A stretch of DNA of 64,000 nt from contig CAZCZU010000006.1 of assembly GCA_964503475.1 (NCBI GenBank), positions 19,378 to 83,377 on the forward strand, in the 5' to 3' direction. This DNA is from CAZCZU01 sp964503475 (GTDB lineage: Bacteria; Pseudomonadota; Zetaproteobacteria; Mariprofundales; Mariprofundaceae). Shown one piece after another: positions 8,671 to 17,898 of this stretch; the stretch's first letter is position 1, and each line of letters opens with the position of its first letter. A model generated the notes under the pieces. The model saw only the letters and a list, made by a program, of their open reading frames with translations, was not told the DNA's origin and ran no database searches. A program made the translations under genes and the position numbers.

Positions 8671-9552
8671 TTACAGGTCGTAAAAGAGGCGCACACCCGC
8701 CGGCTCGCAAACCAGCAGCACATCGCAGCCGGCCGCACGAGCAGCATCGGCAGCACTGCGCGGGTCATTGCCCACCCCCTTCATGCAGAGGTCATCGCTC
8801 CAGATACGTCCCTCGTAGCCGAACTCGTCACGCAACACATCCTGCAACCAGTAGGGCGAAAGGGTCGCCACCTCCTCATCCACGGCGGTGTAACGGACAT
8901 GGGCTGTCATGATGTGTTCAAGGCCACCCGCAATCGCGAGTATCTTGAATGGATCCATCTCGATAACCAGCTCATCCCTGTCAATGTCAACCTCGGGGAT
9001 GGCCACATGCGAATCGGCATTGGCACGCCCATGCCCCGGAAAATGCTTGCCGACTGCGGCAATGCCGGCCGCCTGCAGCCCCTGCACACAGGCGCCACCC
9101 AGAGCCGTGACCATCGGCATGGAATCGCTGTAGGCGCGCTCGCCGATAATGGCATCACCACTCTCGTGATAGACATCCAGCACCGGCGCGCAGTTGTGGG
9201 TGAAGCCGAGCGCCTTCAGCGCCTCGCCCGTGGTATAGGCATCGTCGTAGACCTGTTGGATTGCATCGGCGGGGTCAGACCGGAAAAGGCGCCCGTACTC
9301 CGCCGCCTGCTTGCGGTTGTTGAACGGCGCCCATGGCATGCGGTTGACCCGGCCACCCTCCTCATCGATGGCGGCCCAGGTCTGCTCGCCGGTGGCGGCA
9401 CGCACCTCGTCCAGCAGGGCCTTTACCTGCCCGGGGCTCTCGATGTTGCGGGCAAAGAGAATGACCCCCAGCGGCGGCCGCGATTGCAGCCAGTCTCTCT
9501 CTTCGTCGGTCAGGGTCAGTCCCTGCAGACCTATAATCATTTGCTTATACAT
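8671..9552 (-). CDS. nagZ: NagZ-like beta-N-acetylhexosaminidase (GH3)
   Basis: This cytoplasmic glycosidase removes GlcNAc from anhydro-muropeptides during wall recycling. GH3 signatures are clear: PLGVILFARN, AIDEEGGRVNR, the catalytic-loop KHFPGHGRANADSHV and IWSDDLCMKG with the nucleophile Asp. At about 293 residues it is shorter than E. coli NagZ (341). Several starts are possible (GTG/ATG near 9555, ATG at 9540); I take the ATG at 9552. It ends at the shared terminator with lpxC. Confidence 0.9.
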   Translation of the reverse strand: MYKQMIIGLQGLTLTDEERDWLQSRPPLGVILFARNIESPGQVKALLDEVRAATGEQTWAAIDEEGGRVNRMPWAPFNNRKQAAEYGRLFRSDPADAIQQVYDDAYTTGEALKALGFTHNCAPVLDVYHESGDAIIGERAYSDSMPMVTALGGACVQGLQAAGIAAVGKHFPGHGRANADSHVAIPEVDIDRDELVIEMDPFKILAIAGGLEHIMTAHVRYTAVDEEVATLSPYWLQDVLRDEFGYEGRIWSDDLCMKGVGNDPRSAADAARAAGCDVLLVCEPAGVRLFYDL

Positions 9553-9610
9553 CACTGTAACCTAACCCGCCCCAACTGAAAAAACACCTGCGAAACGCAA
9601 ACGGCCGCAA

Positions 9611-10420
9611 TCACCCCTCCTGCTGCCTGCGCACATCCAAATGATCGCGCAGCGCATCGCCGAGCAGATTGACCGCCATCACCAGCGCAAACAGCACCAG
9701 CCCCGGCCAGATCACCAGTTGCGGCGAGACCAGCATCAGACGCGAACCTTCACGGATCATGGTCCCGAGCGAGGCATCCGGCGGCTGCACACCCACTCCG
9801 AGGAAAGAGAGGCCCGCCTCACCGATCACGACGGCCGCCAGGCCGAAGCTCGCCTCGACCAGCAAGGGGGCCGCGATATTGGGCAGCAGGTGACGCACGG
9901 CGATATAGGGAAATCCGAGGCCATTGGCACGCGCCGCCTCGACAAAGGGAACGCCCTTGAGCGACAGCACCTGCGCCCGGGTCAGGCGAGCAAAGCCGAC
10001 CCAGCCGACCACGACCAGGGCCAGAATCAGGTTGTCGACCCCGGGCCCCAGCATCGCCGCCATGGCGATGGCCAGCAGGATACCGGGAAAGGAGAGCACG
10101 ATATCGGCCAGGCGCATCAGCAGTGCATCGATACGCCCGCCCATCCAGCCGGAAATCAGGCCGATCGAGATGCCAACCATGCCGCCGAAGCAGATCACGC
10201 TCACACCCACCATCAGCGAAAGGCGCAACCCCTCCGACAAGCGTGCCAGCACGTCGCGCCCCAGTGCGTCGCAGCCCAGCGGATGCGCCAGCGTGGCGGA
10301 GGCCAGCACGGCATCGAGGTTCACGGCATGGCCGTCCAGCCCATAGAGGGCGGATGCGATGAGCACCAGCAACGGCAGGGCCAGGCAGAGCATGACCAGT
10401 ACAAGGCTGGTTCTAGACAT
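9611..10420 (-). CDS. ABC transporter permease, DppC/OppC type
   Basis: An inner-membrane permease subunit of the peptide/nickel (DppBC) family. About 269 residues with several hydrophobic segments: an N-terminal anchor (LVLVMLCLALPLLVLIASAL), the periplasmic HPLGCDALGRDVLARL motif of the family, and the EAA loop ARANGLGF...RHLLPN that contacts the ATPase. The start is set at MSRTSLV, overlapping the DppB-type gene by 8 bases. No binding protein or ATPase gene is adjacent, so the substrate cannot be inferred. Confidence 0.88.
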   Translation of the reverse strand: MSRTSLVLVMLCLALPLLVLIASALYGLDGHAVNLDAVLASATLAHPLGCDALGRDVLARLSEGLRLSLMVGVSVICFGGMVGISIGLISGWMGGRIDALLMRLADIVLSFPGILLAIAMAAMLGPGVDNLILALVVVGWVGFARLTRAQVLSLKGVPFVEAARANGLGFPYIAVRHLLPNIAAPLLVEASFGLAAVVIGEAGLSFLGVGVQPPDASLGTMIREGSRLMLVSPQLVIWPGLVLFALVMAVNLLGDALRDHLDVRRQQEG

Positions 10421-11336
10421 TGCGCTGCCTCGGATCGAGCCACAGCCCCAGCAGATCGGCCAGCAGGTTGGCCAGCACATAGAAGCTGGCGATGATCAGT
10501 ACACAGCCCTGCACCAGGGGATAATCGCGCCGCTGGATCGCCTCGATGGTGAGCAACCCCAGCCCCGGCCAGTCGAATACGGTCTCGGTGATCACCGCCC
10601 CGCCCAGCACAGCCCCCATCTGCAGGGCAAACATGGTGATGACCGGAATGGCGGCGATACGGGCGGCATGCCGCCACCAGATGGTGCGCTCGGCGACACC
10701 GAAGGCGCGCGCCGTACGCACCGCATCCATGCCCATCGCCTCCAGCCAGCTGGAGCGGGCCATGCGCGACAAAACGGCGGCCAGTGCCGTGCCCAGCGTG
10801 ATGGCCGGCAACACGATACTGCCGGGCTGTTCCATGCCCGAGACCGGCAGCCAGCCAAGGAAAACGGCAAAAACAAGCATCAGCACCGGGCCGAGCCAGA
10901 AATTGGGAATCGAAACCCCGAGCAGCGAAAAGGCCATCGCCCCCGCATCCTGGGCATGGCCCGCATGGCGGGCGGCCCAATAGCCGAGTGGCAGGGCCAG
11001 GAGCAGGGCCAGAATCAGGCTGACGATGGCAAGCCTGGCCGTGGCGGGCAGCCGCTCCATGATCAGCTCCAGTACACCGCGGTGGTCGACAAGGCTCGTG
11101 CCCCAGTCGCCACTCACCAGGCCAGCGAGATAGTGGATATACTGGGTCGGAAGCGGTTCATCAAGATGCAGGGCGCTGCGCAAGGCCTCACGATCGGCCG
11201 GCATCGCCGTCTCGCCCAACAGCGCATCGACCGGATCGCCCGGCACCATGTGCAGCAGGAAAAAAACCAGTGTGGCCACACCCAGCAGTGTCGGCACCGC
11301 CTGCACGATTCGGATCAGGATCACTCGCCCCAGCAT
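10413..11336 (-). CDS. ABC transporter permease, DppB/OppB type
   Basis: The partner permease, 307 residues. It has the family N-terminus RIVQAVPTLLGVATLVFFLL, the HMVPGDPVDALLG motif, the DWGTSLVDHRGV periplasmic segment and the EAA-like loop ARAFGVAERTIWWRHAAR. It overlaps the DppC-type gene and is first in this two-gene unit. The unit is divergent from ubiG, with 76 bases between them. The absence of solute-binding and ATPase genes here is unusual; they must be encoded elsewhere if the transporter works. Confidence 0.9.
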   Translation of the reverse strand: MLGRVILIRIVQAVPTLLGVATLVFFLLHMVPGDPVDALLGETAMPADREALRSALHLDEPLPTQYIHYLAGLVSGDWGTSLVDHRGVLELIMERLPATARLAIVSLILALLLALPLGYWAARHAGHAQDAGAMAFSLLGVSIPNFWLGPVLMLVFAVFLGWLPVSGMEQPGSIVLPAITLGTALAAVLSRMARSSWLEAMGMDAVRTARAFGVAERTIWWRHAARIAAIPVITMFALQMGAVLGGAVITETVFDWPGLGLLTIEAIQRRDYPLVQGCVLIIASFYVLANLLADLLGLWLDPRQRNV

Positions 11337-11412
11337 GCGAGCAGACTAGGCGCTGTGCGGGGGAATATCGAGCGCTTGCCATCGGGGCCTGCGCACCGCA
11401 GCTTTACCGGTC

Positions 11413-12117
11413 ATGGTTGCCCAGCATTTTGACCCCGAAGAGATTGCAAAATTCGAAGCCATTGCCGCCGAATGGTGGGATCCGCACGGCCGTTTCAAAC
11501 CGTTGCACCGGATCAACCCGATCCGGCTCGATTACATCGGCCGGCAGATGAAGCTGGAAGGCGCTTCGGTGCTCGACGTCGGCTGTGGCGGCGGCCTGCT
11601 GGCCGAAGGTATGGCCGGACGCGGCGCCGTGGTTACCGGCATCGACCGTTCGCCGAAGGCGCTGGGTGTGGCTCGCCTGCATGCCGAACAGAGCGGCACG
11701 GCTGTCGACTATGTCGAGAACGATGCCATCCACTGGGCCGGCGAGCATGCCGGGGCTTACGATGCCGTCACCTGCCTGGAGGTGCTGGAGCATGTGCCGG
11801 ATGTCGAGGCAACCGTGGCCGCCTGTGCGGACCTGATCAAGCCGGGCGGTCACTTCTTCTTCGCCACCCTGAACCGCACCCCTGTATCTTACCTGAAGGC
11901 GATCATCGGCGCCGAATACATCATGGGCTGGCTGCCGAAGGGCACGCATCAATATGCCAAGTTCATTCGCCCTTCCGAGCTGGTCTCGGCCATGAACCAT
12001 GCCGGCCTTGAGACCCGCGAACTGACCGGCATGTCCTATCGCCTGCTGTCGGACGATTTCGTTCTATCCAAAGACCTGTCGGTCAACTACCTGGGCTACG
12101 CCGTCAAACCGGCCTGA
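11413..12117 (+). CDS. ubiG: UbiG, ubiquinone biosynthesis O-methyltransferase
   Basis: A SAM-dependent methyltransferase acting twice in ubiquinone synthesis. The 234 residues have the UbiG N-terminus (FDPEEIAKFEAIAAEWWDP, PLHRINPIRLDYI), SAM motif I VLDVGCGGGLLAEGMA and the family string TCLEVLEHVPDVE. The C-terminal GTHQYAKFIRPSEL segment separates it from generic methyltransferases. No other ubi gene is adjacent. It is divergent from the permease pair. Confidence 0.94.
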   Translation: MVAQHFDPEEIAKFEAIAAEWWDPHGRFKPLHRINPIRLDYIGRQMKLEGASVLDVGCGGGLLAEGMAGRGAVVTGIDRSPKALGVARLHAEQSGTAVDYVENDAIHWAGEHAGAYDAVTCLEVLEHVPDVEATVAACADLIKPGGHFFFATLNRTPVSYLKAIIGAEYIMGWLPKGTHQYAKFIRPSELVSAMNHAGLETRELTGMSYRLLSDDFVLSKDLSVNYLGYAVKPA

Positions 12118-12158
12118 TTCCGTAGACGCCGACCGCACGCAAGCTAGAGTCCGCCGCC

Positions 12159-14231
12159 ATGCGACGTATTACCGTTCCCGTTCTGGCCACTGCCCTTTGC
12201 ACCGCCAGTACCGTCTGGGCTGCCGGCACCGATATCGCTGCCGATACGCTGACCCGTCGCAGCGATGGCGTGGTCGTGGCCGAAGGCAATGTCATCATCC
12301 ATCGCAAAGGCGAAACCCTGAAAGCGGACGAGATTCGTTATGATGCCGCCAACAAGCAGCTTGAGGCCGAAGGGCATGTAAAGATCGAATCGAATTCGGC
12401 CGAAATCTCGGCCGAATCGGGCACCCTGCATACCGAAGACAAAACCGGTGAGCTGCACAAGGCCACAGCGATCCTGAAAAACGGCGAACGCCTCTCCGCC
12501 GATCGTTTCCGACGCATCGACGATAACCACTTTTCGGTCGAGGGGGTCACCTTCACCACCTGTCCGCCCGACGCCCAGACCTGGCTTCTGCGCGCCTCCC
12601 GTGCCGACGTCGACCAGGAGGAAGGGGTGATGAAGGCACGCAATGTCCGTTTCGAACTGGCCGGCCTGCCGGTCTTCTACAGCCCCTACATGAGCCAGCC
12701 CCTGCGCCGCAAGTCCGGCCTGCTGCTTCCCTTTGCCGGCACCAGCAAACAGCGCGGCACCGAACTGGCCCTGCCGCTCTATCTTGCCCCGGCCCCGAAC
12801 TGGGATGCCACCATTACGCCCCACTCGATGACGGCACGCGGCACCATGGCCGAAACCGAGATTCGCCATGCGTCAGACAAGGGCTATGAAGAGCTGCAGT
12901 GGGATAGCATCCACGACCGTCAGACTGCCTACAATCGCCAGCGCCTGCGTGCGAAAGTTACGCATGCCCTTCCGGGTAACTGGCAACTCAACAGCAATAT
13001 CGACCATGTCAGCGATCACCAGTACCTGACCGATTTCTCGACCCGCCCGGAAGATGTGGCGGCACGCTTTTTGACCAGCACGGCCGGCCTGAACTGGCAG
13101 GGTGATCTGGGCACGGCCAGCCTCTTTGGTCAGACCCAGCAGGATCTGGCGCTCCCCAGCGATGCCACAACCCTGCAGATCCTGCCGCGCCTGCAGAGTG
13201 ACCTGGTCATGCAGGGGCAGCACCTCGACCTTCACTTCGAGCAGCAGAGCACCCGCTTTGCCCGCAATAGCGGCCTCGACGGCTGGCGCGTCGTGCTTCA
13301 CCCTTGGCTCGAACTGCCCTGGCAGAGCGAAACAGGAGCGGCCACAACGACGCTGCGCCTCGGTGCCCGCCATACCCGCTACTGGCTGAACGGCATGACC
13401 GCCGGCAATCCCGCGATTGCCAAACAGACCAATTATGAGGCCAGCCTGACCAGCCGTGTCGATTTCGAACGCATCAGCGCCAATCGTCACTGGCGGCACA
13501 CCATCTCACCGGTGCTACGCTACGATTATGCGACCGCCCCGGCCCAGGCTGCCCTGCCCAATTTCGACTCCGCCTTCGGCAACCTGACCATCCAGAACCT
13601 GATGAACGGCAACCGCTTCAGCGGCCAGGATCGATTCGAACGCATGCACCGCATCAGCGCCCTGCTGGAAACCGCTCTGCAAAACAAAGCGAAGGCGAAT
13701 CAGCCGGTGCGCGAGGTACTGCAGATGCGTTTTGGCGCCGCTTACAATATCCGGCGCCAGACGGTCGACCCAAACCTGAAACAGGTGGCCACACGCCCCT
13801 TCTCCAACCTGGTCGGAGATATGATGCTCTCACCGCTGGACGGCATCCGCCTCTCCGGCGGCGGCCAATACAACCCCGTCGACCATTACTGGGCCACGGC
13901 GCATGCCGACCTGATGCTCTCCCACCCTTACGGGCACCGGCTCGATGTGCACTGGCAGCAGACCGACCGCCGCTATGCCACCGCCTCGAAGCTGATCAGC
14001 ACCAACGCCCTGATCCAGCTTGCCCAACGCTGGCAGGCCACCGGCCGCTGGCAATACGATCCGCGGCTGAAACTGACCCAGCAGGCCAGCGCCGGCATCC
14101 ACTACCAGCACCCCTGCTGGGATTTAACCATCGAGGGCTATCGCATCCATCGTACCGGCACTGTGAACTCGAGCGACAGCGGCTACCGTTTCTTGCTCGG
14201 CTTCAAGGGGCTGGGTAGCGTCGGTTCATAA
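12159..14231 (+). CDS. lptD: LptD, LPS assembly outer-membrane protein
   Basis: LptD is the beta-barrel that inserts LPS into the outer leaflet. The 690-residue protein starts with a signal peptide cleaved near VWAAG, then an OstA/LptA-like domain with repeats such as VVAEGNVIIHRKGETLKADE and LEAEGHVKIES, then the plug/barrel region with FTTCPPDAQTW and GLPVFYSPYMSQPL. The TCPPD cysteine and a late Cys (HPCWDL) are candidates for the disulfides of mature LptD. It is followed by surA, its folding chaperone, the classical order. Confidence 0.93.
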   Translation: MRRITVPVLATALCTASTVWAAGTDIAADTLTRRSDGVVVAEGNVIIHRKGETLKADEIRYDAANKQLEAEGHVKIESNSAEISAESGTLHTEDKTGELHKATAILKNGERLSADRFRRIDDNHFSVEGVTFTTCPPDAQTWLLRASRADVDQEEGVMKARNVRFELAGLPVFYSPYMSQPLRRKSGLLLPFAGTSKQRGTELALPLYLAPAPNWDATITPHSMTARGTMAETEIRHASDKGYEELQWDSIHDRQTAYNRQRLRAKVTHALPGNWQLNSNIDHVSDHQYLTDFSTRPEDVAARFLTSTAGLNWQGDLGTASLFGQTQQDLALPSDATTLQILPRLQSDLVMQGQHLDLHFEQQSTRFARNSGLDGWRVVLHPWLELPWQSETGAATTTLRLGARHTRYWLNGMTAGNPAIAKQTNYEASLTSRVDFERISANRHWRHTISPVLRYDYATAPAQAALPNFDSAFGNLTIQNLMNGNRFSGQDRFERMHRISALLETALQNKAKANQPVREVLQMRFGAAYNIRRQTVDPNLKQVATRPFSNLVGDMMLSPLDGIRLSGGGQYNPVDHYWATAHADLMLSHPYGHRLDVHWQQTDRRYATASKLISTNALIQLAQRWQATGRWQYDPRLKLTQQASAGIHYQHPCWDLTIEGYRIHRTGTVNSSDSGYRFLLGFKGLGSVGS

Positions 14232-14305
14232 TGCCGCTTTGCCGCTGTTCCCGGCGCACGCCGGCATCCCATCCCCTTTGCGCCAATCCCGTTTCCGGAG
14301 GCTTC

Positions 14306-15619
14306 ATGCACATCCTGCTCACACCGCTCATGCTTATCCTGCTGCTGCCTGCCATGGCTCATGCCACGGAGCAGCTCGATTCGGTCGCGGCCGTCGTCAA
14401 CGGCCAGGCCATCACCTGCTACCAGGTGGAACAGGACAAGGATCAGCTGGTACAGCAGATTCGCCAGGCAGGCGTCAGCACGCTGCCGGAAAACAAGACC
14501 CTGCTGAAACGTGCCCTCGACAGCCGTATCACCCATACGCTTGAGGAGCAGGAGGCGCACAAGCTCGGTATCCATATCAGCGATGACGATATCGACCAGG
14601 CCATCAGCAACATCGAAACCCAGAACAATATCCCGGCCGGTCGCCTTAAGGATGTCCTGAAAGCACGCGGCCTCGACTACGATACCTATCGTGAAAACCT
14701 CAGGGAGCGCCTGCTGACCGGCAAAGTGGTCAACCTGGCCGTACGCAGCAAACTGAAGGTGAGCGAGGAGTCGATGCGCGAGTACTACCGCAAATACCTC
14801 AAGGATCCGAAGCCGATCCGCGAGGTGCGCCTCTCCCAGATCTTCGTGGCCCTGCCTCAGGCTCCGACCCCGGCCCAGGTGAGCAAGGCCCAGCAGAAAG
14901 CCGAACGCATTTATGCCCGCCTGCAGAACGGAGCCGACTTCAATCACCTGGTCACCATCCTCTCGGACGGCCCCAACGCCAGTCAGGGTGGCGGTATCGG
15001 CTGGTTCGCCCCCGGCGGCATCTCCCAGGTCTTCGCATCGGTGTTCGGGCTGAAAAAAGGCCAATACACCCGGCCGATCCGTTCACCGGCCGGCTTCCAT
15101 ATCATGAAGGTGACGGACGAACGCCTGCAGAAGCCGGATGTCGGCAAAAGCTACGATGAGGTGAAGGCAAGCCATATCCTGATCCAGATTCCGGAAAGTG
15201 CGGATGAGCACACCCGCGCCAAGATCATGCTGCGCGCCAAGAACATCGCCCGCGACATGCAGGATGCCAGCAATGAGGAGTTCGCCAACCGTGCCAAGGA
15301 GATTTCGCAGGGACCAAGCGCTTCCCGCGGCGGCGATCTTGGCTGGTTCAAGCATGGCCAGATGCTGCCCGCCTTCGAAAAGGCAGCCTTTGCCCTCGAG
15401 CCTGGCCAGACCAGCGGCGTGGTGCAGTCGCAGTACGGCCTGCATATCATTCGTGTCACCGGCAAACGCCATATCGATCCGAATGCCTTCGAGGCACACC
15501 GCGATCAGATCGAACAGATCCTGATCAACTCCGAGATGCAGCAGCAGGTACCACGCTGGCTCAACGGCCTGCGCAGCAAGGCCACAATCACCGAATTCGG
15601 CTGCACCTCCGACCAGTGA
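14306..15619 (+). CDS. surA: SurA, periplasmic chaperone and peptidyl-prolyl isomerase
   Basis: SurA escorts outer-membrane proteins, LptD included. I start it at the ATG with the preceding GGAG Shine-Dalgarno, giving a signal peptide (MHILLTPLMLILLLPAMAHA). The 437-residue protein has the SurA N domain (DSVAAVVNGQAIT) and two parvulin domains, with GGGIGWFAPGGI and GGDLGWFKHGQM as their signatures. The stop overlaps the GTG start of pdxA by four bases, so lptD-surA-pdxA-algH form one unit. Confidence 0.94.
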   Translation: MHILLTPLMLILLLPAMAHATEQLDSVAAVVNGQAITCYQVEQDKDQLVQQIRQAGVSTLPENKTLLKRALDSRITHTLEEQEAHKLGIHISDDDIDQAISNIETQNNIPAGRLKDVLKARGLDYDTYRENLRERLLTGKVVNLAVRSKLKVSEESMREYYRKYLKDPKPIREVRLSQIFVALPQAPTPAQVSKAQQKAERIYARLQNGADFNHLVTILSDGPNASQGGGIGWFAPGGISQVFASVFGLKKGQYTRPIRSPAGFHIMKVTDERLQKPDVGKSYDEVKASHILIQIPESADEHTRAKIMLRAKNIARDMQDASNEEFANRAKEISQGPSASRGGDLGWFKHGQMLPAFEKAAFALEPGQTSGVVQSQYGLHIIRVTGKRHIDPNAFEAHRDQIEQILINSEMQQQVPRWLNGLRSKATITEFGCTSDQ

Positions 15620-16602
15620 CCCGTCCCCTGCTGATTACGGTCGGCGAGCCGGCCGGCATCGGCCCCGACTGCGTCCTGCTCACCTGGCGTGCCGCATCCG
15701 ATCTGTTTCGCGATGCCCGCATCGTCTGCCCGCCGCTATGGCTTGAGCAGCGCGCGGCCGAGCTCGGTATCGAGGTCGTCATTCACGATTCCGCACTGCA
15801 ATCGGATACCCATGCCCCCGGCCTGCACTGCTGGAACCCGCTGAACGAAGCGGCTGCCCCAGCCACGGCCGGCACCCCCTCCGCCTCGACCGCGGCCCAG
15901 GTGGTCGCCTGCATCGAGGCGGCTGCGCGCGCCTGCCTGGCCGGTGAAGCTGCCGCCATGGTCACCGGCCCGATCGAGAAAGCGATCCTGCGCAACTGCG
16001 GCTTTGCCTGGCCGGGACACACCGAGTTTCTCGCCCATCTGGCCTCCGACAGCGATTTTGTCATGATGCTCGCCTCCGACCAGCTGCGCGTGGCCCTGCT
16101 GACCACGCACCTGGCCATCGCCGATGTGCCGGCGGCGCTATCGACGGAGGCGACACTTGCCTGCCTGCGCATCACCCACCGCGACCTGCGTGAGCGCTTC
16201 GGTATCGCATCGCCGAAGCTCGGGCTCTGCGGTCTCAACCCGCATGCCGGCGAACAGGGCCACTTCGGCCGCGAGGAGATCGACATTCTCGCTCCGGCCG
16301 CAGCACAGTCCATGGCCGAAGGGATCGATATCGAGGGGCCGTTGCCGGCCGACACCCTCTTCGCCACCGGTATGCGCCAGCGCTTCGATGCCATCGTCTG
16401 CTGTTACCACGACCAGGGACTGATTCCATTGAAAACCCTCAGCTTCGGCGATGCGGTCAACGTCACCCTGGGCCTGCCCTTCATCCGCACCAGCGTCGAC
16501 CACGGCACGGCCCTGACCCGTGCAGGCACCGGCGATGTGTCCTACAGTAGTTTTATGAATGCCATCGACCTGGCCGCCGCCATGCGCAGGAGGGCCGTAT
16601 GA
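15616..16602 (+). CDS. pdxA: PdxA, 4-hydroxythreonine-4-phosphate dehydrogenase
   Basis: PdxA oxidises 4-phosphohydroxy-L-threonine in pyridoxal phosphate synthesis. It starts with GTG inside the surA stop (GTGA overlap). The family motifs are present: ITVGEPAGIGPD, VTGPIEKA, the metal-binding FAWPGHTEFLA, GLNPHAGEQGHFG, and CCYHDQGLIPLKTLSF followed by TSVDHGTA. The length of 328 residues is normal. It overlaps algH by ATGA. Confidence 0.95.
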   Translation: MTRPLLITVGEPAGIGPDCVLLTWRAASDLFRDARIVCPPLWLEQRAAELGIEVVIHDSALQSDTHAPGLHCWNPLNEAAAPATAGTPSASTAAQVVACIEAAARACLAGEAAAMVTGPIEKAILRNCGFAWPGHTEFLAHLASDSDFVMMLASDQLRVALLTTHLAIADVPAALSTEATLACLRITHRDLRERFGIASPKLGLCGLNPHAGEQGHFGREEIDILAPAAAQSMAEGIDIEGPLPADTLFATGMRQRFDAIVCCYHDQGLIPLKTLSFGDAVNVTLGLPFIRTSVDHGTALTRAGTGDVSYSSFMNAIDLAAAMRRRAV

Positions 16603-17174
16603 TCGTCAACAGCCTTGCCGGCCAGATTCTGCTGGCCACCCCCTCCCTGCAGGATCGCAACTTCAAGGATTCCGTCGTACTGCTCTGCCATCACGATGCC
16701 GAGGGCAGCATGGGCCTGATCATCAACCGTCCGCAGGAGATCATGGTGCGCGATGTGCTCGAGGATCTCGATCTGAAGGTGAACGACAGCTTGCTTGCGA
16801 TGCTGCCGGAGCACCGCCTGCACTGTTACGAAGGCGGGCCGATCGATCCGTTCCGCGGCTTTGTGCTGCACGACAGCTGGCATATGTTTGAGTCGACCAT
16901 GCAGGTCACCCCGGAGCTGCACCTGACCACCTCGCGCGACGTGCTGGAACAGATTGCGGCAGGTACAGGCCCCGAACACTTCCTGCTCATCCTCGGCTAT
17001 GCCGGCTGGGACGGCGGCCAGCTGGAGCAGGAGCTGACCGACAACGACTGGCTGATTGCCGGCGTGAATCCGCATCTCGTCTTCGAAACCCCGCCCGAAC
17101 ACCGCTGGGCGCTGGGCGCACGCAGCATGGGGATCGACAAGGCCCAGCTCACCACCCAGATTGGGCATGCGTGA
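16599..17174 (+). CDS. YqgE/AlgH family protein (UPF0301)
   Basis: A small cytoplasmic protein of unknown biochemical role, widespread in proteobacteria; the AlgH name comes from alginate regulation in Pseudomonas. The 191-residue protein begins SLAGQILLATPSLQDRNF and contains GLIINRP, YEGGPIDPFRG and GYAGWDGGQLEQEL, all hallmarks of the family. It is the last gene of the lptD-surA-pdxA run. Three hairpins follow it. Confidence 0.93.
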   Translation: MIVNSLAGQILLATPSLQDRNFKDSVVLLCHHDAEGSMGLIINRPQEIMVRDVLEDLDLKVNDSLLAMLPEHRLHCYEGGPIDPFRGFVLHDSWHMFESTMQVTPELHLTTSRDVLEQIAAGTGPEHFLLILGYAGWDGGQLEQELTDNDWLIAGVNPHLVFETPPEHRWALGARSMGIDKAQLTTQIGHA

Positions 17175-17183
17175 CGGGTACAA

Positions 17184-17280
17184 CTGATCGAAAGGCATCC
17201 TGCCTTTGATCAGTAACGCTTGGGCAAAAGTGTCATTTTACCCAAGCTCACAAAATCGGGTGGATGACCGCCCGATTTTG
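17184..17280. repeat. Three consecutive hairpin-forming inverted repeats
   Basis: Hairpin 1 pairs 17184-17197 with 17201-17213 (CTGATC and AAAGGCA arms, one bulge, 3-base loop). Hairpin 2 pairs 17218-17229 with 17236-17247 (GCTTGGG / CCCAAGC plus AAAA / TTTT). Hairpin 3 pairs 17251-17260 with 17271-17280 (CAAAATCGGG / CCCGATTTTG). No T-run follows any of them. They fill the gap between algH and the WrbA-like gene and may protect or process the mRNA end. Confidence 0.6.
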
Positions 17281-17352
17281 GCGGACCATGCATGGCCCGC
17301 ACCTGGAGCAGAGCCCCGGTCACCCTGAAATTTTCACGGCAAGGATGCACGC

Positions 17353-17898
17353 ATGCAGATTCTGATCGCCTACCACTCCGATTACGGTGCCACAGAAAAG
17401 ATGGCCCAGGCCATCGCGGCCGGCGCCAGGGTGGCCGACCCCGCCGTCGAAATCGTCTGCAAGCAGGCTCTGGAGACAACGCTGGAGGATCTCACATCGG
17501 CCGATGTCATCTTCTTCGGCACCCCGGTGCACATGGGGGCCATGGCCTGGCAGATGAAGAAACTGATCGATACCGGCGCCAAGCTGTGGATGGAAGGAGC
17601 CCTGGAGGGCAAGGTCGGCGGTGTCTTTGCCAGCGGCGGCGGCTTCGGCGGTGCCGGCGGCGGCGCCGAACAGGTACTGATCTCGCTCTATGCCAACTTC
17701 CTCGAGCATGGCATGCATGTCGTCGGCTTCCCTAAGAGTCTGCCCGGTTACTCGGGCGGCGGCCTGCACTGGGGCCCCTACGGGCGCACCGGCAACGACG
17801 AGGGCATGCCGGCCGGTATCGATGATGCGGCCCTGGCGGCCGCACGCAGCTACGGCACCCATGTCATCGAAGTGGCCGAGCGTCTGCTGGAGTCATGA
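17353..17898 (+). CDS. WrbA-like flavodoxin-fold NAD(P)H:quinone oxidoreductase
   Basis: A flavodoxin-fold FMN protein, 181 residues, slightly shorter than E. coli WrbA (198). The FMN phosphate loop YHSDYGATEKMAQAIAAGA, the isoalloxazine loop FGTPVHMGAMAWQMK, the Gly-rich FASGGGFGGAGGGAE and the WrbA-like GLHWGPYG near the C-terminus are seen. Two-electron quinone reduction is the likely role. It overlaps the downstream VOC gene by ATGA. Confidence 0.85.
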   Translation: MQILIAYHSDYGATEKMAQAIAAGARVADPAVEIVCKQALETTLEDLTSADVIFFGTPVHMGAMAWQMKKLIDTGAKLWMEGALEGKVGGVFASGGGFGGAGGGAEQVLISLYANFLEHGMHVVGFPKSLPGYSGGGLHWGPYGRTGNDEGMPAGIDDAALAAARSYGTHVIEVAERLLES

